Part shown: positions 10,523-19,700 of the stretch, piece by piece
Numbering within the stretch: position 1 is the stretch's first letter
Layout: each line of letters opens with the position of its first letter
Origin: Bifidobacterium pseudolongum subsp. pseudolongum DSM 20099
Lineage (GTDB): Bacteria; Actinomycetota; Actinomycetes; Actinomycetales; Bifidobacteriaceae
Direction of reading: 5' to 3'
NCBI RefSeq assembly: GCF_000771225.1
Contig: NZ_JDTZ01000003.1
Location: forward strand, 186,001-250,000
DNA: 64,000 bases
Translations under genes and position numbers: made by a program
The notes under the pieces: generated by a model
The model's database searches: none
What the model saw: the letters and a program-made list of their open reading frames with translations, nothing else
What the model was told of the DNA's origin: nothing

Positions 10523-12853
10523 ATGGCGAAGAAAGACTATGGTGCGGATTCGCTGACCGTGCTCGAGGGACTCGACGCGGTCCGCAAACGCCCCGGCATG
10601 TACATTGGCACGACCGACAGCCAGGGGCTCATGCACTGCCTGTGGGAAATCATCGACAACGCCGTGGATGAGGCGCTCGCCGGCGCCTGCACGCATATCA
10701 CCGTGACGCTGCACAAAGACGGCTCCATCGAAGTCGCCGACAACGGCCGTGGCATTCCGGTGGATGTGGAACCCAAGACGAAGCTCACCGGTGTGGAAGT
10801 GGTGCTGACCAAACTGCATGCAGGTGCGAAGTTCGGCAACGCCTCATACAACGCCGCCGGTGGCCTGCACGGCGTGGGCTCGTCGGTCGTCAACGCGTTG
10901 AGCTCACGTCTCGACGTGGAGGTGGACCGCAACGGCCACACGTACCACATGGCCTTCCATCAGGGCCATCCGGGTGTCTACACCGACGTCGACCCGCTGC
11001 ACCCCTCGCCGGACGCCCCGTTCAAGAAGACACGCAAGAACAGGCCGACCGAACTGGAGATCATCGGCAAGGTGCCGGCGAAGACGACAGGCACGCGCAT
11101 CCGCTACTGGGCCGACCCCGAGATCTTCAACGCCTCGGCGGCATTCGATTACGACCAGCTCATCGACCGTGTGCGCCAGACGAGCTTCCTTGTGCCCGGA
11201 CTGACGATCACCGTGATCGACGAGCACATCGACGAAACCGGCGACGCGGCCGTGGACGAGCTTGTGGAGACGGATGCCGCGCAGGCCCAGGCGGACCAGG
11301 CCGAAGCCATTGACGACGGGCAGCGTGCACACGACGAGTCGCAGGAACAACTGGATTTCGCCAGCAACGATGCGGAGCTCGACCAGGAGCGCGCCGAAGC
11401 GGGCTCCGTGGTGGAACTGGAGCCGGTGGCCACCCCAGTGGACACGAGTGCGCCCACACCGGGGCACCGGCGCGTCGAGGAATTCTGCCACACCGGCGGC
11501 GTCGTCGACTTCGTCGATTTCCTCTCGCATGGCGAACCTGTGTCGACCATCTGGCGCATCGCCGGGCAAGGCACCTACCATGAGGAGACGCAGGTCGTGG
11601 ACGACTCCGGCAACCTGCACGCCGAGAAGATCACGCGCACCTGTGACGTGGACATCGCCCTGCGCTGGATCAACGGCTACGACACGACGGTGCGCAGTTT
11701 CGTGAACGTCGTGGCCACACCCGGTGGCGGCATGCACGTCGACGGCTTCCTGCAGTCGATCACCAAGCAGATCCGCAAGGCGGTCGAAGACAACGCGCGC
11801 AAACTCAAGGTGAACCTCAAAGACACGAAGATGAAGATCGAGCGTGACGACATCCTGGCCGGGCTTGTGGCCGTCGTCACCGTGCGCATCGCCGAACCGC
11901 AGTTCCAAGGCCAGACCAAGGATGTGCTCGGCACCGCGCCGGTCAAGCCGGTCGTGGCGCGCATCACCGACAAGCAGTTCACCGAGATGATCACCGGCTC
12001 CAAGCGCGGGTACAAGGAACAATCCGCGCGCGTGCTCGAAAAGATCGTGGGCGAGATGCACGCTCGCATCCAGGCCCGCAAGACCAAAGAGGTCACGCGC
12101 CGCAAGAACGCGCTCGAATCGGCGTCGATGCCACCCAAGCTTTCGGATTGTCAGCCGGGCAATGACGACGTGGCGGAGCTGTTCATCGTCGAGGGCGATT
12201 CGGCGCTCGGCACCGCCAAGGCCGCGCGCAACTCCGCGTTCCAGGCGCTGCTGCCGATCCGCGGCAAGATCCTCAACGTGCAGAAGGCGTCGCTCGCGCA
12301 GATGCTCTCCAATAAGGAATGCGCAGCGATCATTCAGGTGGTGGGCGCAGGGTCCGGCGCCTCCTTTGACATCGAACAGGCGCGTTACAACAAGATCATC
12401 ATGATGACCGACGCCGACGTGGACGGCGCGCACATCCGCACCCTGCTGCTCACGCTGTTCTACCGCTACATGCGCCCGCTCATCGAAGAAGGGCATGTGT
12501 ATGCGGCGGTGCCGCCACTGCACCGCATCGCCCTGACCGGCCCGCGCAAGGGCGAATACATCTACACGTATTCGGACGACGAGCTCGCCGGCAAACTCGC
12601 CCAGCTCGACCGCGACCACATCGGCTACGCCGACGACATCCAGCGGTACAAGGGCCTGGGCGAGATGGACGCGAACCAGCTCGCCGACACGACGATGGAC
12701 CCGCGCACGCGCCTGCTGCGGCGCATCCGCATGGAAGACGCGGAGCAGGCGAACAGCATTTTCAGCCTGCTCATGGGCGACGAAGTGCCGCCGCGCCGCC
12801 AGTTCATCGTCGACAACGCCGACGACTTCGACCGTTCGAAGATCGACACCTGA
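10523..12853 (+). CDS. parE: DNA topoisomerase IV subunit B (GyrB/ParE family)
   Basis: ATPase subunit of a type IIA topoisomerase that decatenates daughter chromosomes together with ParC. The 776-residue product has the GHKL ATPase marks (NAVDEA, DNGRGIPVD, GGLHGVGSSVVNALS), the toprim domain EGDSALG near residue 556, DADVDGAHI near 630, and YKGLGEM near 708. An acidic Asp/Glu/Gln-rich insertion of about 80 residues (234-316) interrupts the transducer region. ATG 10523 was chosen over ATG 10514 because GGAG lies 10 nt upstream of it. I prefer ParE to GyrB because a ParC-like partner is 10 kb away on the opposite strand and gyrAB normally sits at the origin; this is inference. Confidence 0.88.
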   Translation: MAKKDYGADSLTVLEGLDAVRKRPGMYIGTTDSQGLMHCLWEIIDNAVDEALAGACTHITVTLHKDGSIEVADNGRGIPVDVEPKTKLTGVEVVLTKLHAGAKFGNASYNAAGGLHGVGSSVVNALSSRLDVEVDRNGHTYHMAFHQGHPGVYTDVDPLHPSPDAPFKKTRKNRPTELEIIGKVPAKTTGTRIRYWADPEIFNASAAFDYDQLIDRVRQTSFLVPGLTITVIDEHIDETGDAAVDELVETDAAQAQADQAEAIDDGQRAHDESQEQLDFASNDAELDQERAEAGSVVELEPVATPVDTSAPTPGHRRVEEFCHTGGVVDFVDFLSHGEPVSTIWRIAGQGTYHEETQVVDDSGNLHAEKITRTCDVDIALRWINGYDTTVRSFVNVVATPGGGMHVDGFLQSITKQIRKAVEDNARKLKVNLKDTKMKIERDDILAGLVAVVTVRIAEPQFQGQTKDVLGTAPVKPVVARITDKQFTEMITGSKRGYKEQSARVLEKIVGEMHARIQARKTKEVTRRKNALESASMPPKLSDCQPGNDDVAELFIVEGDSALGTAKAARNSAFQALLPIRGKILNVQKASLAQMLSNKECAAIIQVVGAGSGASFDIEQARYNKIIMMTDADVDGAHIRTLLLTLFYRYMRPLIEEGHVYAAVPPLHRIALTGPRKGEYIYTYSDDELAGKLAQLDRDHIGYADDIQRYKGLGEMDANQLADTTMDPRTRLLRRIRMEDAEQANSIFSLLMGDEVPPRRQFIVDNADDFDRSKIDT

Positions 12854-12857
12854 TCGC

Positions 12858-14003
12858 TCATGCGCGGGCGCGGCGGTCCGCGATCGCGCGCGCATACACC
12901 TGCTCGACTTCGTCCGTCACCGCTTGCACGTTGTACCGGTCGAGCAGCGCCTCCTCGCGCGCATGCAGCCGCCGCGCCCACGGTGCGTCGGTCAGCGCGC
13001 GCTCGATGCGCTCGGCGAGCACACGCGCATGGTCGGGTCCCACGGAGAACAGCGCATCCTCATCGCCGCGCATCGTCCACCGGTAGCCCGGATTGTCGCC
13101 GGCGAGCGTCACCCCCGCGCCGGAAGCGATCGTCTCCGGCAATACGATGCCGAACGTCTCGCCGCCGATGGCCGGGAACACGGCCACATCGGCGCTCGCC
13201 AACAGGTCCGCCTTGCCCTCGTCGACCGTGCCTACGAACTGGACCGGCGTGCGCAGCCGGGCGGCGCGCTGAACGCAGTCGTCCATGAGCGGGCCGTCGC
13301 CGGCGATCGTGACGTGCAGTCCGGGCATCGGGAACATGCCGTGCCTCTCGCCGTAGTCGAGCGCGTCGAGGAGCAGTTGCGCGCCTTTGCGAGGCACCAG
13401 ACGGCCCAGGAACACGATGTGCGGATGTGCGGCGTCGCGCGTGGCCCTGTGCGCGGCCGTGGCGAATTTCTCGACGTTCACCGGGTTGGCGATGATCGTG
13501 CCGTGGGTGTGGGAGGTGAACTGCGCGTATTGCGCGGCGACCTGCGACACGGCGATCACTTCGTCGACGCGCCGGTGCGAATGGGCGTTGACCAGTCCGA
13601 GCGCGCGCCCGCCGTAGCGCGCCCGCCGGTCGATGGGCGCGATGTGGTACGTGGCGACCACGCCCGTCGACTGCGGAGCGCATTCGAGCACACGGCCGCC
13701 GAACAGCGGGCTGTACGGGGCCTGGATGTGCAGGATGTCGTAGTTGTTGTGCGCGAGCGCCGCGCGGATCTCGCGTTTGCGTACAGGCAGCGGAATGCGC
13801 ATGCGGTTGCCGTTGAACGAGACCATCACATTGCGTGCGAGCGAGACGGTCTGCGGTACGGGGGAGTGATGCGTTTCACCCACAAGATAGTGCACGTCGT
13901 GCCCCCGCCGGGCCAGTTCGGTGCCGATGGTGATGATGTGCTGCTGCACGCCGTCCAGTGCGTCAAGGGTGTCGTCGAACACGAATCCGATAGTCAGGGC
14001 CAT
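12858..14003 (-). CDS. Glycosyltransferase, GT4 family
   Basis: Retaining nucleotide-sugar glycosyltransferase with a GT-B fold. The 381-residue product begins with IGFVFDDTLDALDGVQQHI, typical of GT4 donor-domain relatives that act on glycolipids. It contains the GT4 block HIVFLGRLVPRKGAQLLLDAL and the EX7E nucleotide-sugar motif GGETFGIVLPETIASG. PimB/MgtA-like mannosyl or glucosyl transfer to a membrane lipid is possible, but donor and acceptor cannot be read. Start ATG 14003 has TACACT ending exactly 7 nt upstream and no ribosome site, so the mRNA may be leaderless. Its stop lies 4 bp from the parE stop (convergent). Confidence 0.87.
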   Translation of the reverse strand: MALTIGFVFDDTLDALDGVQQHIITIGTELARRGHDVHYLVGETHHSPVPQTVSLARNVMVSFNGNRMRIPLPVRKREIRAALAHNNYDILHIQAPYSPLFGGRVLECAPQSTGVVATYHIAPIDRRARYGGRALGLVNAHSHRRVDEVIAVSQVAAQYAQFTSHTHGTIIANPVNVEKFATAAHRATRDAAHPHIVFLGRLVPRKGAQLLLDALDYGERHGMFPMPGLHVTIAGDGPLMDDCVQRAARLRTPVQFVGTVDEGKADLLASADVAVFPAIGGETFGIVLPETIASGAGVTLAGDNPGYRWTMRGDEDALFSVGPDHARVLAERIERALTDAPWARRLHAREEALLDRYNVQAVTDEVEQVYARAIADRRARA

Positions 14004-14010
14004 ATGGGCC

Positions 14011-14016
14011 AGTGTA
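14011..14016 (-). promoter_or_regulatory. Candidate leaderless -10 (TACACT, N7, ATG)
   Basis: Minus-strand TACACT ends 7 nt before the glycosyltransferase ATG at 14003, and no Shine-Dalgarno is present. Confidence 0.5.
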
Positions 14017-14130
14017 GTGGCATGTGGCAATTTCGAGGCGAGTCGAAGCGCCGCCGGCATTTTCTTGCCGGAGGAATATTATTTGTGCGTACAGTGATTG
14101 CAATTCGGCGACGATGACGAGGAGACGCGC

Positions 14131-15375
14131 ATGGTGAATCTGCTGCTTGCCATAATCTACTTGGCCTTCATCTCGCTGGGCTTGCCTGATGGCCTGCTCG
14201 GCGCGGCATGGCCCACGATGAGCGCGGACATCCACGCGCCGTTGAGCTGGGCGGGCGGCATCTCGATAGTGATCAGCGCAGGCACGGTGTGCTCCGCGCT
14301 GTTGAGCGATCGGCTGACATTGCGCTTCGGCACCGGGCGCGTGACCGCCGTCTCTGTGGCCATGACGGCCGCCGCGCTGTTCGGGTTCTCGTTCGCGCCG
14401 AACTACGGCGTGCTTGTGCTTATGGCGATTCCCTACGGACTGGGCGCCGGCGGCGTGGACGCCGCGCTGAACAACTACGTGGCGGTGCATTACACGAGCC
14501 GGCACATGAGCTGGCTGCACTGCATGTGGGGCCTCGGCGCGCTCATCGGCCCGTACATCATGGGCTTCACACTCGCACATGGCGACGGCTGGCAGTGGGG
14601 CTACCGCTCCGTGGGTATCCTGCAGGTCGTGCTGACTGCCGTGCTGATTTTCAGCCTGCCGTTGTGGCGCGCCCGCGGTTCGGCCGCACAGCTGGAAGAG
14701 GTTGTGACGATGCCGGACGGCGATGGCGCGGTGGAACCAAAGGAACCGGCGAAGCGCAAGCCCTTGGGATTTCTTGGCGTGCTGCGCATCCCCGGCGCGG
14801 TGCAGATCCTCATCATGTTCTTCTGCTATTGCGCGGTGGAACAGACGGCCATGCTGTGGGCCAGCAGCTACATGGTGGGCGTGGACCACATCGGGGAGAG
14901 CCAGGCCGCGAATCTGGCGAGCCTGTTCTTCATCGGCATCACCGTGGGCCGTTTCCTCAGCGGCTTCCTGACCATGCGCATGAGCGATCCGCAGATGATC
15001 CGGCTTGGCGTTGTGCTGTTATTCGCGGGCATTGTGGTCATGCTGCTGCCCATCCCCGGCATCGGCAACACCGTGGTTGGCTTTGTGCTGGTCGGCTTGG
15101 GGTGCGCGCCGATCTACCCGTGCGTGATCCATTCCACGCCCACCTATTTCGGGGCGGACCGCTCGCAGGCCATTGTGGGCGTGCAGATGGCATGCGCCTA
15201 CATCGGCACGATGCTTGTGCCGCCGCTCTTCGGCGTGATCGCCCAAGCCACCACATTGGCGTTGCTGCCATGGTTCCTGCTCCTGTTCTCCGCGGCCCTC
15301 ATCGTGATGCACGAGTGGCTGCGCGCCAAGACCCATGCCAAGTCCGACTCTGTGACCGACGCCGCCGCACACTGA
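14131..15375 (+). CDS. MFS transporter, copy 1 of a tandem pair
   Basis: Major facilitator protein of 414 residues with about 12 hydrophobic helices and a hydrophilic central loop (residues about 185-215, Glu/Pro/Lys-rich). It starts directly in helix 1 (LLLAIIYLAFISLGLPDGLLG). ATG 14131 follows GAGGAGA. The next gene is a clear paralogue: both share LP(D/E)xLLGAxWP, FSFAP, YVAV, SWLH/TWLH, EQTxMLWASSYMV and GxGCAPI-P. The substrate is unknown; the fold resembles sugar and drug MFS groups. Confidence 0.87.
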   Translation: MVNLLLAIIYLAFISLGLPDGLLGAAWPTMSADIHAPLSWAGGISIVISAGTVCSALLSDRLTLRFGTGRVTAVSVAMTAAALFGFSFAPNYGVLVLMAIPYGLGAGGVDAALNNYVAVHYTSRHMSWLHCMWGLGALIGPYIMGFTLAHGDGWQWGYRSVGILQVVLTAVLIFSLPLWRARGSAAQLEEVVTMPDGDGAVEPKEPAKRKPLGFLGVLRIPGAVQILIMFFCYCAVEQTAMLWASSYMVGVDHIGESQAANLASLFFIGITVGRFLSGFLTMRMSDPQMIRLGVVLLFAGIVVMLLPIPGIGNTVVGFVLVGLGCAPIYPCVIHSTPTYFGADRSQAIVGVQMACAYIGTMLVPPLFGVIAQATTLALLPWFLLLFSAALIVMHEWLRAKTHAKSDSVTDAAAH

Positions 15376-15447
15376 GCAGGACTGCGCCGCCGGTGGGTCG
15401 TCGTTCGCACTGGGCGTGCGCGGGTGGGCAGACCGGCGCCGCCGCTT

Positions 15448-15453
15448 TACGAT
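15448..15453 (+). promoter_or_regulatory. Candidate leaderless -10 (TACGAT, N7, ATG)
   Basis: TACGAT ends 7 nt before ATG 15461. This makes ATG 15461 the preferred start for the second MFS gene over two in-frame upstream starts, and suggests it has its own promoter inside the MFS pair. Confidence 0.5.
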
Positions 15454-15460
15454 GGGCACC

Positions 15461-16720
15461 ATGGCACACGAACAGATACATGGGGGCATCGTGCGCGCTG
15501 GCACGCCCGGCGTCTCGCTGCAGGTCATCCTTGGATTCCTGGCTATCGGTCTGCCCGAGGCACTGCTCGGCGCCTCCTGGCCGGCCATGGGTGCGGGGGT
15601 ACACGCGCCGCTCGTGGCTGTGGTCGGCATCGCCGCGGTCCTCGCCGCAGGCTCCGCCGCGGCGGCGATAACCGCGGAGCCGGTGGTGCGCCGGTTCGGT
15701 TCCGGGCGCACGGTCGACATGGGCGTGGCACTTACCGTGCTTGCGCTGTTGGGGTTCTCATTCGCACCGCATTATTGGGTGCTGCTCGTATTCGCGCTAC
15801 CGTATGGCATTGGATCGGGCATGCTTGTGGTGGCGTTGAACGCGTATGTGGCCGTGCGTTCGGCGAACGCGCGCATTACCTGGCTGCATGCCACGACCGC
15901 GTTCGGTGCGCTCGTGGGGCACACGGTGCTCGGCTGGATCATCGCGGACGGCGCCGACTGGCGCTGGGCGTACCGCACGATCGGCCTTGTGCAGCTTGCG
16001 CTCGCCGTGGTGCTTGCGGCAGGCACACGTCGATGGCGTGACCATCTGACCGCCGCCCAGATGGCCCAGCTGGGTGAGACGCCGTACGCGCAGGGGGATT
16101 GGCGGCACGACATGCGCCGGCCGCATGTGGTGCGTACGCTTATGGCCATGCCTGCGGCGGTGGCTGTGATCGTCTTGATGTTCGCCACCACCTCGGTGGA
16201 ACAGACGACGATGCTGTGGGCCAGCAGTTACATGGTGCACGCCGGCGGTATGTCCATCCATACGGCGGGCGTCTACGCCAACCTGTTCTTTGTGGGGTTG
16301 GTCGCCGGCTCCGTGGTGGCGGGCGTTGTGGCCCTCAAGGTGCGCGATGTGTGGATGGTCGTCGGCGGCATCGCCGTGCTGCTCGGTGCGGTTGTACTGA
16401 TGGTGGTGCCGATGGCCGGCCTGTGGCGCGCATTGACCGCGCCGGTACTGTTGGGCGTGGGCTGTGCGCCGATTGCACCGGCTGTAGTGCATGCCACCCC
16501 GCGCTTGTTTGGAGCGGCGCGCACGCCGGCGATGATCGGGATGCAGACCGCTGCGGTCTCGCTGGCCACCTTGGTCAGCCCTGTGTTGTTCGCCGGGGTA
16601 GAACGCGTGTCGGGGTCGATGCATGCCCTGCCGTGGTATCTGCTGGGATTCACGGTGATCGCACTTGCGGCATATGCGCGTGTGTTGCGCGTGGCGCGCT
16701 TGCATGCGCGCGGTGAGTGA
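15461..16720 (+). CDS. MFS transporter, copy 2 of a tandem pair
   Basis: The 419-residue product is a membrane carrier homologous to the preceding gene across its whole length, including GLPEALLGASWP, LLGFSFAPHYWVLL, TTMLWASSYMV and a GVGCAPIAPAVVHATP block. Unlike copy 1, it has a 15-residue hydrophilic N-terminal extension and a shorter central loop. The copies are well diverged, so the duplication is old. Start ATG 15461 is set by the leaderless -10 immediately upstream. The gap to copy 1 is 85 bp. Substrate unknown. Confidence 0.86.
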   Translation: MAHEQIHGGIVRAGTPGVSLQVILGFLAIGLPEALLGASWPAMGAGVHAPLVAVVGIAAVLAAGSAAAAITAEPVVRRFGSGRTVDMGVALTVLALLGFSFAPHYWVLLVFALPYGIGSGMLVVALNAYVAVRSANARITWLHATTAFGALVGHTVLGWIIADGADWRWAYRTIGLVQLALAVVLAAGTRRWRDHLTAAQMAQLGETPYAQGDWRHDMRRPHVVRTLMAMPAAVAVIVLMFATTSVEQTTMLWASSYMVHAGGMSIHTAGVYANLFFVGLVAGSVVAGVVALKVRDVWMVVGGIAVLLGAVVLMVVPMAGLWRALTAPVLLGVGCAPIAPAVVHATPRLFGAARTPAMIGMQTAAVSLATLVSPVLFAGVERVSGSMHALPWYLLGFTVIALAAYARVLRVARLHARGE

Positions 16721-16722
16721 CC

Positions 16723-16728
16723 GATAAT
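16723..16728 (+). promoter_or_regulatory. Candidate leaderless -10 (GATAAT, N7, ATG)
   Basis: GATAAT ends 7 nt before the helicase ATG at 16736, with only 2 bp between the preceding stop codon and the hexamer. Confidence 0.5.
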
Positions 16729-16735
16729 CGAACAT

Positions 16736-19700
16736 ATGTGCGAATGCTTGGAGAGTTTCACCGCCCCCACACGGGCATGGTTCGAACGTGGCTTCGGCGA
16801 GCCGACCGAAGCGCAGCGTCTGGCGTGGCCGGCGATCCATAATGGCGAGAACGTGCTCGTCATCGCGCCCACAGGCTCGGGCAAAACACTTTCGGCGTTT
16901 CTCGCGGCGATCGACGGCATCATCGCCCGCAAGGCGCGTGCGGCCGGTGGCAAGCACGGCTGCAAGCGCCCGCGCAAAGGCGTGCGTGTACTCTATATCT
17001 CACCACTCAAGGCGTTGGGCGTGGATGTCGCGAAAAACCTCGAAACGCCGCTCAACGGCATCCGTGAGGAGTATGCGCGCATGGGCCTGGCCGTGCCCGA
17101 GGTCTCGATCGCCATGCGCAGCGGCGATTCCACGCCGCAGGAACGGCGCGCAATCGTCAGCAGGCCGCCGGACATCCTGGTGACGACGCCGGAATCGCTG
17201 TACCTGATGCTCACATCGAAGGCCCGCACCGTGCTCGACACCGTGCAGACGGTGATCCTCGACGAAGTGCATGCCGTGGCCGGCACCAAGCGCGGGGCCC
17301 ACCTCGCGTTGAGCCTGGAGCGGCTCGACGACCGGCTTGAGACACCACCACAGCGCATCGGACTTTCCGCCACCGTGAACCCGGTGGATGAAGCCGCGGC
17401 GTTCCTCGGCGGCAGCCGGCCCGTCACGATCGCCCAAGCGAGCGGCAGGCCGGCACTCGACCTCAAGGTCGTGGAGCCGGCAAGCTGCATGGGCGACGGC
17501 GGCGGCAAGACAGACGCCGCAAAGCCCCATACACCGCAGTCTTCCGGCTCTATCACCGGCGTCACGCCGGCAATGCAGCGGTTGGCGGAGCGCAAGGCCC
17601 GTGAAGCCGGTCGCCCGGCAGCCGCAACGCCATCGGCGGCCGTCCATCGAGGTGGGAGCACAGCCCGAGCCGGTAGTGGGGCGCCAGCGACGGTCGCTGC
17701 CAGCGCCGAACCCACCGCCTCGGTCTGGCCACTGATCCAGCGCAGCGTGCTCGACGAAGTACTTGCACACCGCACCACGCTCGTTTTCGTGAACTCGCGT
17801 GGACTCGCCGAACGGTTCACGGCCCAGCTCAACGACCTCTACTTGGAGCGGCAGGGTAAAAGCCCCGACCTGTCGAACGAGCCGGCGCATTACGGGTCGC
17901 TCATCGGATCGACGACGAAACTCGTCGGTCCTGTGGCGCCGCAGGACGCCATCGCGATGGCGCATCACGGCTCCGTGTCGAAAGACCGGCGCAAGCAGAT
18001 CGAGGAGCAGCTCAAAGCGGGAAAACTCAAATGCGTCGTAGCCACAAGCAGCCTCGAATTGGGCATCGACATGGGTTCGGTGGATCTGGTCATCCAGTTG
18101 GCGCCGCCGCTGTCGGTGTCGTCCGGCCTGCAGCGCGTGGGACGAGCCGACCACCGCGTGGGCGGGGTGTCGCATGCACTCATCTACCCGGTGACGCGCG
18201 AACAGATCATCGGCGCCGCCGCGAGCGTCGAAAGCATGCTCGCCGGCGCCATCGAGCCGCTGCGTGTGCCCAACAGCCCACTCGACGTGCTCGCGCAGCA
18301 GACGGTGGCCGCCGCGAGCCTCGAGCCGATCAGCGCCGATGCATGGTTCCGCACCGTGCGCCGTGCCGCCCCGTACCGCACGCTGCAGCGCGACATGTTC
18401 GACGCCGTGGTGGGCATGGTCACCGGCGCCTATAACGGTGAGGAGTTCTCCGCGTTCCGGCCCCCACTCGTGTTCGAGGAGGAATCCGGCATGCTCGCCG
18501 CCCGCCAAGGGGCGCAGCGCCTCGCCGTGACCAGTGGCGGCACGATCCCCGACCGCGGTCTCTACACGGTGGTGCTTCCCGAAGGGGAGGCCGGTACGGG
18601 CCCGCGGCGCGTCGGTGAACTCGACGAGGAGATGGTGTATGAATCGCGCGTCGGTGACATCATCACCTTGGGCACCACATCCTGGCAGATTCAGGAGATC
18701 ACCAACGACCGCGTGATCGTACTGCCGGCCCCCGGGCGCAGCGCGCGCCTGCCGTTTTGGCATGGCGACGGCGACGGCCGCGATTACCGTTTCGGTCTGG
18801 CGCAAGGCCAATGGGTGCACGACGTGGCGCAGGGGCTTGTGGGCGCCGGCCAGACGCACCCCGATGCCCCGCACGCCCCCGGCCCGCGCTTCACGAATGC
18901 CGTGCAGGCCCGCCTTGTCCAAGATGGCCTCGACGCCAACGCCATCGACAACCTGGCACGGCTGCTGGCCGAGCAGCGCGCCGCCACCGGCGTGGTGCCC
19001 GACGCCACGCATGTGGTGATCGAACGCTGCCGCGACGAGGAAGGCGACTGGCGCATCGTCGTGCACACGCCATTCGGCAGGCGCGTGCACGAGCCATGGG
19101 CGCTCGCGATCAACGCCCGGCTGTTGCAGCGCTATGCCGTTGACGGCCAGATCTATGCGGCTGACGACGGCATCCTCATCCGTCTGCCCGACGGCGACGG
19201 CCGCATCGACATCGCGTCGCTCATCGCGTTCGACCCGGACGACATCCAACGCATCGTCGAGGCGCAGGTCTCGGGCAGCGTGCTGTTCGCCGCGCGGTTC
19301 CGCGAATGCGCGGCGCGCGCGCTGTTCATGCCACGCACCGATCCGGGCAAGCGGGTCCCACTATGGCAGCAGCGCCTGCGGGCGGCGCAACTGCTCACGG
19401 CGGCGCGCGCCCACAAGAATTTCCCCTTGTTGTTGGAAACCGCGCGCGAATGCCTGCAGGACGTCTACGACGTGCCCGCCCTGCGTGAGGTGCTGACCCG
19501 CATGCAGGCGGGACTGATCGATGTGCATGACGCGGAGACGGCCGTGCCGTCACCCATGGCCGAGCATCTGCTGTTCGGGTTTGTGGGGTCGGTCATGTAC
19601 CAATACGATGTGCCGCAGGCCGAACGCAATGCGCAGCTGTTGTCGATGGATCCGCAGGTGCTGGAACGTCTGCTCGGATCCGATGATGTGTCTTCGGTGC

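Noticed and set aside
10904-12895. 663-codon open frame antisense to the topoisomerase gene
   Set aside because: Product is composition-driven and would run through the parE coding strand and the end of the glycosyltransferase.
17000-19249. 749-codon open frame antisense to lhr
   Set aside because: Shadow of the helicase gene; Arg/His/Gly-rich translation without family motifs.
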